From JALYZC01 sp963725645 (GTDB lineage: Bacteria > Actinomycetota > Thermoleophilia > Solirubrobacterales > Solirubrobacteraceae): a DNA stretch of 64,000 nt. The DNA lies in assembly GCA_963725645.1 (NCBI GenBank), contig CAVRZD010000002.1:310001-374000 (forward strand), read 5' to 3'. Made by a program: the position numbers and the translations under genes. A model generated the notes under the pieces. That model made no database searches. It was not told the origin of the DNA and saw only the letters and a list, made by a program, of their open reading frames with translations. Below, in pieces: positions 9,393 to 18,321 of this stretch. How positions within the stretch are numbered: position 1 is the first letter of the stretch; each line of letters begins with the position of its first letter.

Positions 9393-11165
9393 GTGACCCG
9401 GCTCGCGCAGCTCACCTTCGCGCTGCTCGTGTGCGCCACCCTGGCGGCGTTCTTCGTCACCCAGCGGCTCAAGCGCTCGCCGCTCGTGGTGCGACAGCGG
9501 ACCGTTACGACAGCGTTCTCGCCCAACGGCGACGGGATCCGGGAACGGGCGAGCATTCGCTTCGAGCTCAAGCGCTCGGACGACGTCACCGTGTCGATCG
9601 TGGACCGCGAGGGGTCGGTGGTACGCCGCCTCGCCAATGACCGGCGACTGCCGGGTCGCCGCCCGCTCCAGTTCGTCTGGGAGGGCCGCAACGACGGCGG
9701 AAGGGTCGTTCCCGACGGTCCCTACCGCGTGCGGATCGGTTTGCGCAACGAGGGTCGCACGGTCACCCTGCGCCGGGCGATCACCGTCGACACCACCCCG
9801 CCGCGGCCGACGGTGACGATCACCTCCCCGGGGGGCACCGGCCCGGCCCTGTTCCCCACTCGGGGGGTGCAGGCGGTGAGCGTCCGCACCGAGACGCCCC
9901 TGTTCGCCCGGCCGCGGTTCCAGGTCTTCCGCATGGACGCCGGCGCGCCGCGCTTCGTGGCGCAGTTCTACGGCGACCGCGCGACCGGCCAGGGCGCCTG
10001 GGACGGGCGCGTCCGTGGCCGCCCGGCGCCGCCCGGGCTCTACGCGATCGTGGTGCGCACGATCGACCGCGTCAGCAACGCCGGGGTCTCCCCGCCGCTC
10101 GGGCCGGCGCCGGCGCACGCGGGCCCGTCCCGCAACGGCGTGATCGTCCGCTATCTCGCCGCGCGCGCCTCGCTCGACCCCGTTGCGGCCGGCGCCCAGG
10201 CCGCCGTCGCGGTCGACGCCGCGGCCGGCGGGCGCTACGACTGGTCGCTGACGCGGCCGGGCGGGCGCCGCCCGCTGGCCCGCGGCAGGGGCGTCGGCCC
10301 CGTGGTGCGCTTCCGCGTCCCGCGCCAGCCGTCCGGGATCGACGTCCTCGCCGTGCGCGCCGGGCCGTACCGAACGCGGGTGCCCCTGCTGGTCCGTGGG
10401 CCGGGACGGCATCCGGTGCTGCTCGTCGTCCCAGCGGCGTCCTGGCAGGCGGCCAACCCGTACGACGGCGACGGCGACGGGCTCCCCGACACGCTCGATC
10501 GCGGCGTCCCGGCGAGCCTGGACCGCCCGTTCGCGGGCTCCGGGCTGCCATCCGGCTTCGGCTCGCAGGAGGCGCCGCTGCTGGCCTTCCTCGACCACAC
10601 CCGGTTGCGCTACGACCTAACAACCGACCTCGCGCTGGCGCGCGGCCAAGCGCCCGGCCTGTCGGGCCACCGGGGGGTCGTGCTGGCCGGCGTCGCGCGC
10701 TGGCTGCCGGGGAGCTCGGGGCAGGACCTGTCGCGTTGGGCGCATGACGGCGGCCGCGTCCTGGTGCTCGGGACCGACGCCCTGCGCCGGACGGCGCGGC
10801 TCACCGGCAACCAGCTCGCCCCGGCGGCGGCTCCCGCGACCGTCGATGTGCTCGGGGACCGGGTGGCACCTGCGGCGGCCGTCGGACCGCTGCTGGTGTC
10901 GGCCGGCGACGAGCTCGGGCTGTTCGGGGGCACGGACGGCGAGTTCACCGGCTTCGCGCGCGGCGAGCGCTCCACGGAGCTGGCGCCGGGCGCAAGGGTG
11001 CGTGCGTCCGCGGGGCCGCAGGAGGGCGAGCGCGTCATCGTCGCCTACAGCCTCGGCCGGGGCCTGGTGATCCGCACCGGCCTGCCGGAGTGGAGCGCAC
11101 GGCTGGGGCGCGACGACAACGTCAACGCGGTGACGAGGCGGGCGTGGGCGCTGCTCTCGCGCTAG
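9393..11165 (+). CDS. Exported protein with FlgD-type Ig domain, function unknown
   Basis: Encodes 590 residues from GTG 9393, 10 bases after the previous gene. A single hydrophobic anchor or signal helix at about 4-22 is followed by a FlgD/CHU_C-like Ig fold (TAFSPNGDGIRERASI and later DGPYRVRI, about 38-135). After a second beta-rich stretch comes a C-terminal domain with PYDGDGDGLPDTLD, which resembles a calcium-binding DxDxDG loop, and a Rossmann-like half seen in N,N-dimethylformamidase-type large subunits. No catalytic assignment is possible. Its position between LytR_C and polymerase genes suggests an envelope or glycan-assembly role. Its 3' end overlaps the next gene by 22 bases. Confidence 0.72.
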   Translation: MTRLAQLTFALLVCATLAAFFVTQRLKRSPLVVRQRTVTTAFSPNGDGIRERASIRFELKRSDDVTVSIVDREGSVVRRLANDRRLPGRRPLQFVWEGRNDGGRVVPDGPYRVRIGLRNEGRTVTLRRAITVDTTPPRPTVTITSPGGTGPALFPTRGVQAVSVRTETPLFARPRFQVFRMDAGAPRFVAQFYGDRATGQGAWDGRVRGRPAPPGLYAIVVRTIDRVSNAGVSPPLGPAPAHAGPSRNGVIVRYLAARASLDPVAAGAQAAVAVDAAAGGRYDWSLTRPGGRRPLARGRGVGPVVRFRVPRQPSGIDVLAVRAGPYRTRVPLLVRGPGRHPVLLVVPAASWQAANPYDGDGDGLPDTLDRGVPASLDRPFAGSGLPSGFGSQEAPLLAFLDHTRLRYDLTTDLALARGQAPGLSGHRGVVLAGVARWLPGSSGQDLSRWAHDGGRVLVLGTDALRRTARLTGNQLAPAAAPATVDVLGDRVAPAAAVGPLLVSAGDELGLFGGTDGEFTGFARGERSTELAPGARVRASAGPQEGERVIVAYSLGRGLVIRTGLPEWSARLGRDDNVNAVTRRAWALLSR

Positions 11166-12670
11166 GCCGGGACCTCGAGAAGGCGGGGGTCGTCGCGGTC
11201 GCGCTGCTTGCGGCGACCGCCGTGCTCGGCCCGAATGTCCGCGTCCGCGCGCTCGCGGCGGCCGGGGCGCTCGGGCTCACCCCCGTGCTGCTGATCGCGG
11301 AGATCTGGAGCACCCCGCAGTTCCGGCCGCTGCGCGAGCGCCCGGCGTTCGCGCTGGCGCTGGCGGTCGCGGGCCTGGCGGCGGTCGCCGCCGGAGCCTG
11401 GCTGGTGACGCGCCGGCCGGGCGTGCTGCCCGTGGCGGCCGTGGCGGTGCTGCCGTTCCGCATCCCGATCGCGTCCGGCGGCGACACGGCGAACCTGCTC
11501 GTTCCGCTGTACCTCGTGGTGGCCGCGGGCGCGGTGGCCGTGGTCATCGCCGACCTGCGCGGCCGCCCGCTGCTGCCGCCGCTGCGTCGCCCCGGCTGGC
11601 TGGAATGGGTGCTGCTCGGCTTCGTGTCGCTGTACGCGGTCCAGGCGACGTACTCGAGTGCGTTCCCGAAGGCGCTCGAGCAGGTCGTCTTCTTCTACGT
11701 CCCCTTCGCGCTCCTGTTCGCGATGCTGGTGCGCTACGAGTGGACCGCGCGCCGGATCGGGGTCTGCCTGGCGGTGCTGACGGCACTGGCGGTCGCCTTC
11801 ACGTGCATCGGTGTCGTCGAGTACGCGACGCGCACGCTGCTGTTCAACCCGAAGGTGATCAGCGCCAACCAGTTCCAGTCCTACTTCCGGGTCAACTCGC
11901 TGTTCTTCGACCCCAACATCTTCGGCCGCTTCCTCGCCGTCGCGATGACGCTGCTGGCCGCCGTGCTGCTGTGGGAACGGACGCGCGCCCGGATCGTGGG
12001 GGCCGCCCTGTGCCTGGCGGTGCTGTGGGTGGGCCTGGTCCTGAGCCTGTCGCAGTCCAGCCTCGCGGGGCTCCTCGTCGGCCTTGCGATCCTGGGTGCG
12101 CTGCGGTTCGGCACCCGCTACGCGGTCGGGGCCATCGCAGCGGCGGTCGCAGTCGGGCTCGTGCTGGTCCTCGCCTTCCCACACGCGATTCGGCTCAACG
12201 TCAACAGCCTGCAATCGCTCAACGGCTCGACCAGTGGGCGCGCCGACCTCGTGCGCGGCGGCATCGACCTGTTCGGCGACCGGCCCTTGCAGGGCTGGGG
12301 CTCGGGCGCGTTCGCGCACGAGTTCCGCGTGCAGAAGGAGACCTCGGACGAGCGCGCCGCCGCTGCGTCGCACACGATCCCCATCACCGTGGCGGCCGAG
12401 CAGGGGGTCGGCGGCCTCGCGCTCTACCTGCTGCTGCTGATCGTCGCGTTCGGGCGCCTCGGGCGCGCGGTGCGCGGCTCGCCCGCGCGGGCCGCGATCC
12501 TGGCGGCGTTCGCGGGGCTGGTGGTCCACACATTCCTCTATGCCGCCTTCCTCGAGGACCCGCTCGTGTGGACGCTGCTCGCGGTCGGCACCGCGCTCGC
12601 GGCCGCGGCGGGGACCGGCGGGCGGCCGGCGGCCACCGGCCGCGCCGAGCCCTCTCCCGCCGCCGCGTGA
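11144..12670 (+). CDS. O-antigen ligase/polymerase-like membrane protein (Wzy_C family)
   Basis: Encodes 508 residues from a GTG that overlaps the previous gene by 22 bases. About a dozen hydrophobic helices are visible. Between them lies the characteristic large external loop with RVNSLFFDPNIFGRFLA and, further on, the segment STSGRADLVRGGIDLF followed by LQGWGSGAF, typical of Wzy/WaaL family ligases and polymerases. Such proteins polymerise or transfer lipid-linked glycans outside the membrane. The stop codon shares its last base with the start of the flippase gene (TGATG), indicating translational coupling. Whether it is a polymerase or a ligase cannot be told from sequence. Confidence 0.87.
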   Translation: MGAALALGRDLEKAGVVAVALLAATAVLGPNVRVRALAAAGALGLTPVLLIAEIWSTPQFRPLRERPAFALALAVAGLAAVAAGAWLVTRRPGVLPVAAVAVLPFRIPIASGGDTANLLVPLYLVVAAGAVAVVIADLRGRPLLPPLRRPGWLEWVLLGFVSLYAVQATYSSAFPKALEQVVFFYVPFALLFAMLVRYEWTARRIGVCLAVLTALAVAFTCIGVVEYATRTLLFNPKVISANQFQSYFRVNSLFFDPNIFGRFLAVAMTLLAAVLLWERTRARIVGAALCLAVLWVGLVLSLSQSSLAGLLVGLAILGALRFGTRYAVGAIAAAVAVGLVLVLAFPHAIRLNVNSLQSLNGSTSGRADLVRGGIDLFGDRPLQGWGSGAFAHEFRVQKETSDERAAAASHTIPITVAAEQGVGGLALYLLLLIVAFGRLGRAVRGSPARAAILAAFAGLVVHTFLYAAFLEDPLVWTLLAVGTALAAAAGTGGRPAATGRAEPSPAAA

Positions 12671-14148
12671 TGTGGGGCTACCTCAAGCGCCTCGCACGCA
12701 CGGGCGCCGCCTACCAGCTGGCCGAGGCCTTCGCGAAGGTCCCCGCGCTCCTGCTGCTGCCGGTCTACACCCGGGAGCTGACCCGGGCCGACTACGGCAC
12801 CGCGGAGCTGCTGCTCACCGGCGTCTTCCTGATCTCGATGGTCCTGCGCACCGGGGTGGACGAGGCCTTCGTGCGCTTCTACTACCACGACGAGGACCCC
12901 GAGCGCCGCGAGCGCCTCGCGCGCACCGCGACGGCGTACGTGCTGATCGTCTCCTCGGTGGTCGCGATCGTCGGCTGCGCCCTCGCCGGGCCGCTGTCCG
13001 AGCTGGTGCTCGGCTACCGCGACACGACGATCATGCTGATCACGATCGGCGGGCTGTGGGTGTTCTCCAACATCGAGCTCGCGAACGCACAGCTGCGGGT
13101 CGACGAGCGCGCCGGCACGTACCTGAAGGCGTCCTTCGCCAACGTCGGCCTGACGATCGTCCTCACGCTGTGGCTGGTCGTGTTCGAGCACGATGGCGCG
13201 CGCGGACTGCTGGGGGGCAATTTCCTCGGCTCGGCGATCGTGCTGGCGGGGTTGTGGTGGGTCCTCCGCCACCGGATCGGCCTGCGCCCCGAGCGAGGCC
13301 GCCTGCCGGCGATGCTGCGGTTCGGCGCGCCCACCGTGCCGGCCGAGGTGTCGGTGTACGCGCTCAACGTGGTGGACCGCTTCTATCTCTACCACGCGGC
13401 CACCCCGGGGAAGGCCGGCCTGTACTCGCTGGCGGTCAAGCTCGCGACCGTCGTGGTGCTGCTGACGCGCGCGTTGCGCTTCGCGTGGCCGCCGCTGGCC
13501 TACTCGGTCGCCGACGAGGGCGAGGCGCGGCGGCTGTACGCGCTCGTGGCGACCTACTACGTGCTGCTCGCCGGCCTGGTCGTCGCCAGCGCGACCCTGC
13601 TCGGCCGCTGGGTGCTCAAGGTGTTCGCCGCCCCGAACTTCTACGCCGCCTTCCCGGCGCTCCCGTGGGTCTCGCTCGGCTGGGCGCTGTACGGCGTCTT
13701 CGTGCTCCTGGTCGTCGTGGCCGGCCGGGCCCAGCGCACCAGCCGGAACTTCCCGGCCGCGTTCGCGGGCCTGGTGGCGAACGTCGTCCTGCTGGTCCTG
13801 CTCGTCGGCCCGCTCGGCATCGCCGGCGCGGGCATCGCGCTGTGCGGGGCCTACGTGGTGATGATCGCCGTCATGCACCTCCTCACCCGCCGGCTCTTCC
13901 CGGTGCCGTTCGAATGGCGCCGGCTCGCCCAGGTGATCGTGGTGATCTCCGCCGTGACGGTCGCCGGCGAGCTGCTGCTGCCGACCGTCGGCGTGGCGGC
14001 GTTCTTCGAGCGCGCGGCAGCAGTGCTGGCGATCCCGCTGCTGCTCGCCGCGACGGGCTTCTTCGACGCGGCCGAGCGCGGCCGGGTGCGGTCGCTGGTG
14101 CGGCGGATCCGCCGCGGCTCGCGCGCCGCGGAGCCCGCGGAGGTTTGA
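12670..14148 (+). CDS. Polysaccharide flippase (Wzx/MOP superfamily)
   Basis: Encodes 492 residues with 12-14 hydrophobic helices. The start AYQLAEAFAKVPALLLLPVY and the following RADYGTAELL are typical of the oligosaccharide flippases of the MOP superfamily. It should move undecaprenyl-linked oligosaccharide units from the inner to the outer membrane face, before action of the adjacent Wzy-like protein. ATG 12670 was chosen because it overlaps the previous stop by one base; an in-frame GTG lies directly before it. The C-terminus is rich in Arg. Confidence 0.9.
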   Translation: MWGYLKRLARTGAAYQLAEAFAKVPALLLLPVYTRELTRADYGTAELLLTGVFLISMVLRTGVDEAFVRFYYHDEDPERRERLARTATAYVLIVSSVVAIVGCALAGPLSELVLGYRDTTIMLITIGGLWVFSNIELANAQLRVDERAGTYLKASFANVGLTIVLTLWLVVFEHDGARGLLGGNFLGSAIVLAGLWWVLRHRIGLRPERGRLPAMLRFGAPTVPAEVSVYALNVVDRFYLYHAATPGKAGLYSLAVKLATVVVLLTRALRFAWPPLAYSVADEGEARRLYALVATYYVLLAGLVVASATLLGRWVLKVFAAPNFYAAFPALPWVSLGWALYGVFVLLVVVAGRAQRTSRNFPAAFAGLVANVVLLVLLVGPLGIAGAGIALCGAYVVMIAVMHLLTRRLFPVPFEWRRLAQVIVVISAVTVAGELLLPTVGVAAFFERAAAVLAIPLLLAATGFFDAAERGRVRSLVRRIRRGSRAAEPAEV

Positions 14149-14240
14149 CGCGCCGGTTTCCGGGTATTTTGCGGCGGCCCGCAGGGCGCCGGAGGCGCGG
14201 GACGCGGGATCCGTCAACAGCCAAGCAGGGGGAACCATCC

Positions 14241-15485
14241 ATGGCTCGCAAGTTCGGAGCGGCGCTGTGCGCCGTCGCAGGCTGCCTTGTGTTCGCGTCA
14301 TCGGCGCTCTCGGCGCCGTACGACGCCCACACCGTCATCGTCAAGTACTCGTCGGGGCTCTCGAGCGCGACGAAGTCGAAGATCGCCGCGCGCGCCGGCG
14401 TGCTCAGCCGCGTCGGGGGTATCCACGGCACCAGCGCGCAGGTCGTGCGGGTGTCGGGTGACCCGGCGGCCGTGGCCGCGCGGCTCAATCGCGACCCGAA
14501 CGTCGCGTATGCCGAGCCCAACTACATCCTCCACGCCACCGCGATTCCCAACGACCCGCGGTTCGGGGAGCTGTACGGCCTCAACAACACCGGCCAGTCG
14601 GGGGGCCTGGCCGACGCTGACATCGACGCGCCCGAGGGCTGGGACGCCGCCGGGCTCGGCGCCTTCCCGAACAGCGGCGGGGCCCGCGTCGGGATCGTCG
14701 ACACGGGCATCCTCCAGACGCACGAGGACCTGATCGGCAAGACCGTCGCCTGCGCGCAGTCCCAGGGGCTGCTGCCGGTCCTGGCCGGCTCGATCCAGGT
14801 CGGCTCGTGCGCCGACGACAACGGTCACGGCACGCACGTGGCCGGGACGATCACCGCGAACGCCAACAACGGCAAGGGCGTGGCCGGCGTGGCCTTCAAC
14901 TCGCCGCTGGTGATCTGCAAGGCGCTGGGCGGGCCGCTGGGCCAGGGCTCGACGTCCGACGTGGCCAACTGCATCCGCTGGGTGCACGACCAGGGCGCGA
15001 AGGTCATCTCGATGAGCCTCGGCGGCGGCGCGTCGACGACGCTGCAGCAGGCCGTCCAGTACGCGTGGGCGGGCGGTGGCGTCGGTGGGTCGGTCCTCGT
15101 GGCCGCGGCTGGCAATGACGGCAACTCGAACGTGTCCTATCCGGCCGGCTACGCGGAGGTCGTGTCGGTCGCGGCAAGCGACAACGGCGACGCGCACGCC
15201 TCGTTCTCCAACACGAACAGCGACGTCGAGGTCGACGGGCCCGGCGTCGACGTCCTGTCCACCTACGGGAGCGGGAACACCGCGTACCAGACGCTCTCGG
15301 GGACCTCGATGGCGACACCGCACGCCTCGGGCGTGACGGCGATCATCTGGGACAAGTACCCGACGGCCACGGCCTCGACGATCCGCGGGAAGCTCGACGC
15401 GGCGGTCGACGACCTCGGCGCCGCGGGCAGGGACTCGACGTTCGGGTTCGGGCGCGTGAACCTGCAGAAGGCGGCAACGCAGTAG
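14241..15485 (+). CDS. Secreted subtilisin-like serine protease (S8, kexin/subtilase)
   Basis: Encodes 414 residues. A strong Shine-Dalgarno (AGGGGGA around 14227-14233) precedes ATG 14241, unlike the leaderless neighbours. The order is a signal peptide (about 1-25), an I9-type propeptide inhibitor (YIVKY-like VIVKYSSG to AEPNYILHA, about 28-99) and the catalytic domain. The catalytic triad is Asp154 (IVDTG), His196 (NGHGTHVAG) and Ser356 (GTSMATPHASG), with oxyanion Asn292 (AAGND). All catalytic residues are present, so it should be an active extracellular protease after propeptide removal. It sits between glycan export genes but ends with its own strong terminator, so it may be regulated separately. 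Confidence 0.95.
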   Translation: MARKFGAALCAVAGCLVFASSALSAPYDAHTVIVKYSSGLSSATKSKIAARAGVLSRVGGIHGTSAQVVRVSGDPAAVAARLNRDPNVAYAEPNYILHATAIPNDPRFGELYGLNNTGQSGGLADADIDAPEGWDAAGLGAFPNSGGARVGIVDTGILQTHEDLIGKTVACAQSQGLLPVLAGSIQVGSCADDNGHGTHVAGTITANANNGKGVAGVAFNSPLVICKALGGPLGQGSTSDVANCIRWVHDQGAKVISMSLGGGASTTLQQAVQYAWAGGGVGGSVLVAAAGNDGNSNVSYPAGYAEVVSVAASDNGDAHASFSNTNSDVEVDGPGVDVLSTYGSGNTAYQTLSGTSMATPHASGVTAIIWDKYPTATASTIRGKLDAAVDDLGAAGRDSTFGFGRVNLQKAATQ

Positions 15486-15518
15486 GGCCGCCACCAGGCC
15501 CCATTTCCACAGGGGAAA

Positions 15519-15550
15519 GCGACGCGCCGGCCTCCGGGCCGGCGCGTCGC
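15519..15550 (+). terminator. Intrinsic terminator after the subtilase gene
   Basis: A perfect 14-bp stem (15519-15532 with 15537-15550) closes a 4-base TCCG loop and is followed by ATTT. It ends transcription of the subtilase gene about 35 bases past its stop. Confidence 0.85.
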
Positions 15551-15567
15551 ATTTAATCCCCGGCGCG

Positions 15568-16650
15568 ATGCACGTGCACGTGGTCGATCCGTCGGCCTTC
15601 ACCCCGCCCTACGACCATGCGCTGTGCGCGGCGCTGGCGCGCGCCGGCGCCGAGGTCGAGCTCATCACGAGCCGCTTCGGCCACGGCCCGCGGCCGCCCG
15701 CGGTCGGCTTCGCGGTGCGCGAGGCCTTCTACCGCCGCGCGCCAGGACGTCCGGGCTCGGCGGCGCGCCGCGCGGTGAAGCTGGCGGAGCACGGCCCCGA
15801 CCTGGTGCGCTACCGCGCCGCCGGTCGCGCCGCCGACGTCGTGCACGTGCAGTGGCTGGCGGTGCCGCCGCTCGATGCGCGCCTGCTGCCCGCGGGCCGG
15901 CGCGGCCTCGTGTACACCGCCCACAACGCCGCCCGCGAGGGCCTCGGCCGCGCCGAGCGCCGCATGTGCTCCCGCGCAGGGGCCGTGGTCGTGCACTCCG
16001 AGGCGGCGCGGCGGCGGGTCGAGGCGCAGCGGGCGGCGCCCGGCGAGCGGGTCCACGTGGTGCCCCACGGCGCGTTCGACTACCTGACCGAGCTGCCGGA
16101 CGAGCGCCCACTCCCACCGGAGCTCGCCGCGGTCGACGGTCCGGTCGCCCTGTGCTTCGGCCTGCTGCGCCCCTACAAGGGCATCGACGTCCTGCTCGAG
16201 GCGTGGCGCGGGGTGGAGGGCGCGGAGCTGTGGATCGTCGGTGCACCGCGCATGGACCTCGCGCCGCTGCGCGCCGCCGCGCCGCCGGGCGTGCGCTTCG
16301 TCTCGCGCTTCGTCCCCGACCCCGAGGTGGCGGCCTACTTCCGCCGCGCCGCGCTCGTCGTGCTGCCGCACACGCGCGTCGACCAGTCGGGCGCGGCGTT
16401 CGCCGGCCTGGCGTTCTCCAAGCCGCTCCTCCTCACCGACGTCGGCGGGTTCCCCGACCTGGCGGCGACCGGCGCCGCCGCGCTTGTCCCGCCCGGCGAC
16501 CCAGCCGCCCTGCACGCCGAGCTGGTGCGACTGCTCGGCGACGCCGGCGCGCTCGCCGCGATGGGCGCGGCCGCGGGTGCCGCGGCCGCGGGGCCGTACT
16601 CCTGGGACGCGATCGCCCGGCGCACGCTGCAGATCTACGACGAGCTGTAG
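15568..16650 (+). CDS. GT-B glycosyltransferase (GT4-like)
   Basis: Encodes 360 residues of GT-B architecture. The N-terminal half begins MHVHVVDPSAFTPPYDHAL, and the C-terminal donor-binding half has LCFGLLRPYKGIDVLLEAW, then VVLPHTRVDQSG and a GGFPDL turn, all typical of GT4 retaining glycosyltransferases that add hexoses to lipid-linked glycans. It follows the terminator of the subtilase gene by 17 bases, so it needs its own promoter, which I cannot define. Its 3' end overlaps the convergent HAD gene by 16 bases. Confidence 0.88.
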   Translation: MHVHVVDPSAFTPPYDHALCAALARAGAEVELITSRFGHGPRPPAVGFAVREAFYRRAPGRPGSAARRAVKLAEHGPDLVRYRAAGRAADVVHVQWLAVPPLDARLLPAGRRGLVYTAHNAAREGLGRAERRMCSRAGAVVVHSEAARRRVEAQRAAPGERVHVVPHGAFDYLTELPDERPLPPELAAVDGPVALCFGLLRPYKGIDVLLEAWRGVEGAELWIVGAPRMDLAPLRAAAPPGVRFVSRFVPDPEVAAYFRRAALVVLPHTRVDQSGAAFAGLAFSKPLLLTDVGGFPDLAATGAAALVPPGDPAALHAELVRLLGDAGALAAMGAAAGAAAAGPYSWDAIARRTLQIYDEL

Positions 16651-17339
16651 ATCTCCTCGAGGGCGCGCCGGACGCCGTCGAGGTCCCCGGCCTCCGCATC
16701 GGGCGCGTGCTCCGGCGTCTCGGGCTCCAGCGCGACGTAGATGCCGCCGGGCCGCCGCACCCGGATCGAGCGCATCCCCGCCCGCCGCGCGCCGACGAAG
16801 TCCTTCGCCGGGTTGTCGGAGACGTACACCGACGCCGCGGGGAGTCGGCCGCCGAGCCGCCGGAGGACCTCCTCGAACCCGCGCGGGCTCGGCTTGCCGG
16901 CGTCCGGCCCCAGCTCGCCGGTCACGACGATGGCGTCGAAGGCGTCGCGCAGGCCCAGCGCATCGAGCTTGGCATCCTGGACCGCCGGGTCCCCGTCGGA
17001 GAGCAGGCCGACCGCGCAGCCGTCGGCGCGCAGGCGCCCCAGCAGCGGCGCGGCGTCCGGGAACGGGTCGATGTCGGGCGCGTGGCCGCGGTAGGCCGCG
17101 ACGAGATCGCGCACGGCCACATCGGCGCCGAGGCCCCGCGACGCCAGCCAGCGGTCGAAGGTGTCGCCGCGCACGCCCTGCTCGAACAGCGCGACGAGCT
17201 CGGCCTCCGCCTCGGCCGCCGGGACGCCGAGGGTCTCCTGCGCCCGCGCCGCCACGGCGCGAAAGCCGGAGCGCACGTAGGCCTCCTCCGGGTACAGCGT
17301 GTCGTCCAGGTCAAGGACGACGGCTCGCCAGCTCGGCAC
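16635..17339 (-). CDS. HAD-superfamily phosphatase
   Basis: Encodes 234 residues from GTG 17339, preceded by AGGAGG. Motif I is LDLDDTLYP with nucleophile Asp10 and acid Asp12, a helical cap follows, motif II is the LLSDGD segment, motif III is the Lys in GKPSPRGFEEVL and motif IV is VYVSDNPAKDF. By family it hydrolyses small phosphate esters. The gene overlaps the end of the ATP-grasp gene upstream by 29 bases, so the two, with the phosphoglycosyl transferase, form one minus-strand operon. A role in making a sugar or its amide-linked substituent is inferred from context only. Confidence 0.85.
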   Translation of the reverse strand: MPSWRAVVLDLDDTLYPEEAYVRSGFRAVAARAQETLGVPAAEAEAELVALFEQGVRGDTFDRWLASRGLGADVAVRDLVAAYRGHAPDIDPFPDAAPLLGRLRADGCAVGLLSDGDPAVQDAKLDALGLRDAFDAIVVTGELGPDAGKPSPRGFEEVLRRLGGRLPAASVYVSDNPAKDFVGARRAGMRSIRVRRPGGIYVALEPETPEHAPDAEAGDLDGVRRALEEIYSSS

Positions 17340-18321
17340 GCTCCTCCTCGCGCAGGAACAGCGACTCGTCGTAGCGGGTCATGTAGAGGCCGACCTCGTA
17401 GGTGCCGAGCCCGGGGAGCGCCTGCGTCATTCCCGCCGCGTGGGCGAGCAGCCACCGGGGCGACTCCACCCCGGCGGCGAAGCCGAGTGGCGCGCCGCCG
17501 CCGAAGCGGGCGTTGACCTCGGTGAACGCGGGCGTCCCGTCGTCGCGAAGCAGGCACTGGACCGTGATCGGGCCGCGCGCCTCCAGCGCCTCGGCGATCC
17601 GCACGCAATGGCGCGCGATCTCGGGGTCGTGGACGGTCACGCCCTTGGAGACCTCGCCGGTGCGCACCTCGATGCGCCGCCGCGACACGACGGCGCTCGC
17701 GATCCCGTCCTCCAGGCAGAGCACGTCGCTGGTGATCTCCGGCCCGGGCAGGTGCTCCTGCACGACCGGCTCGGACACCCGCGCCAGCCAGAAGTCGAGC
17801 TCGCCGCGGTCGGCGGCGGGGTGCACGTCGGCGCCGGCGCTGCCGAAGCGCGGCTTGACGAAGACCGGGAACGGCAGCTCGGGCGCGGCCACCGCCTCCT
17901 CCGACGTCCAGCACGCCGGCGCGGGCACGTCGAGGCCGGCGAAGAAGTCGGCGGTCGCGCGCTTGTCGCCCACCGTCACGGCCGCGTCGCCGGGCAGCAC
18001 CATCGCCCGCGCTCCGGTCGCGTCCAGCTCGTCGCGGTGGGCCGCCAGGACCGGGATGTCCGGGTCGATCAGGGGCAGGACCAGGGCGACGCGCTCGCGC
18101 GCGCACAGCTCCACGAGCGCGGACACGTAGTGCGGCGCGTCGGTGCGCGGGACCATGAAGACCTCGTCGCATTCGCCCAGCGCCGGCGCGAGCGGATCGA
18201 TGTCGACGCCGAGGATGCGGCCCTCGAGGCCCAGCTCGATGTAGGCGGCCCGGAAGGCGCGCACCAGCTCGACGCGGCGGCCGACGCTCGTGAACAGGAC
18301 GTTGACGGCGCCGTCGCTCAC
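17311..18321 (-). CDS. ATP-grasp enzyme (carbamoyl-phosphate-synthase-like ligase)
   Basis: Encodes 336 residues from GTG 18321, which overlaps the preceding stop as GTGA. The N-terminal Rossmann-like domain (NVLFTSVGRRVELVRAF) is followed by an ATP-grasp fold: LPFPVFVKPRFGSAGADV (nucleotide-binding strand and loop), VVQEHLPGPEITSDVLC and the metal-binding TEVNARFGGGAPLGF. Such ATP-grasp proteins join a carboxylate to an amine or thiol through an acyl phosphate. In surface-glycan loci they often add an amino acid or acyl group to an amino sugar, which would fit the aminotransferase here (inference). Confidence 0.87.
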   Translation of the reverse strand: MSDGAVNVLFTSVGRRVELVRAFRAAYIELGLEGRILGVDIDPLAPALGECDEVFMVPRTDAPHYVSALVELCARERVALVLPLIDPDIPVLAAHRDELDATGARAMVLPGDAAVTVGDKRATADFFAGLDVPAPACWTSEEAVAAPELPFPVFVKPRFGSAGADVHPAADRGELDFWLARVSEPVVQEHLPGPEITSDVLCLEDGIASAVVSRRRIEVRTGEVSKGVTVHDPEIARHCVRIAEALEARGPITVQCLLRDDGTPAFTEVNARFGGGAPLGFAAGVESPRWLLAHAAGMTQALPGLGTYEVGLYMTRYDESLFLREEERAELASRRP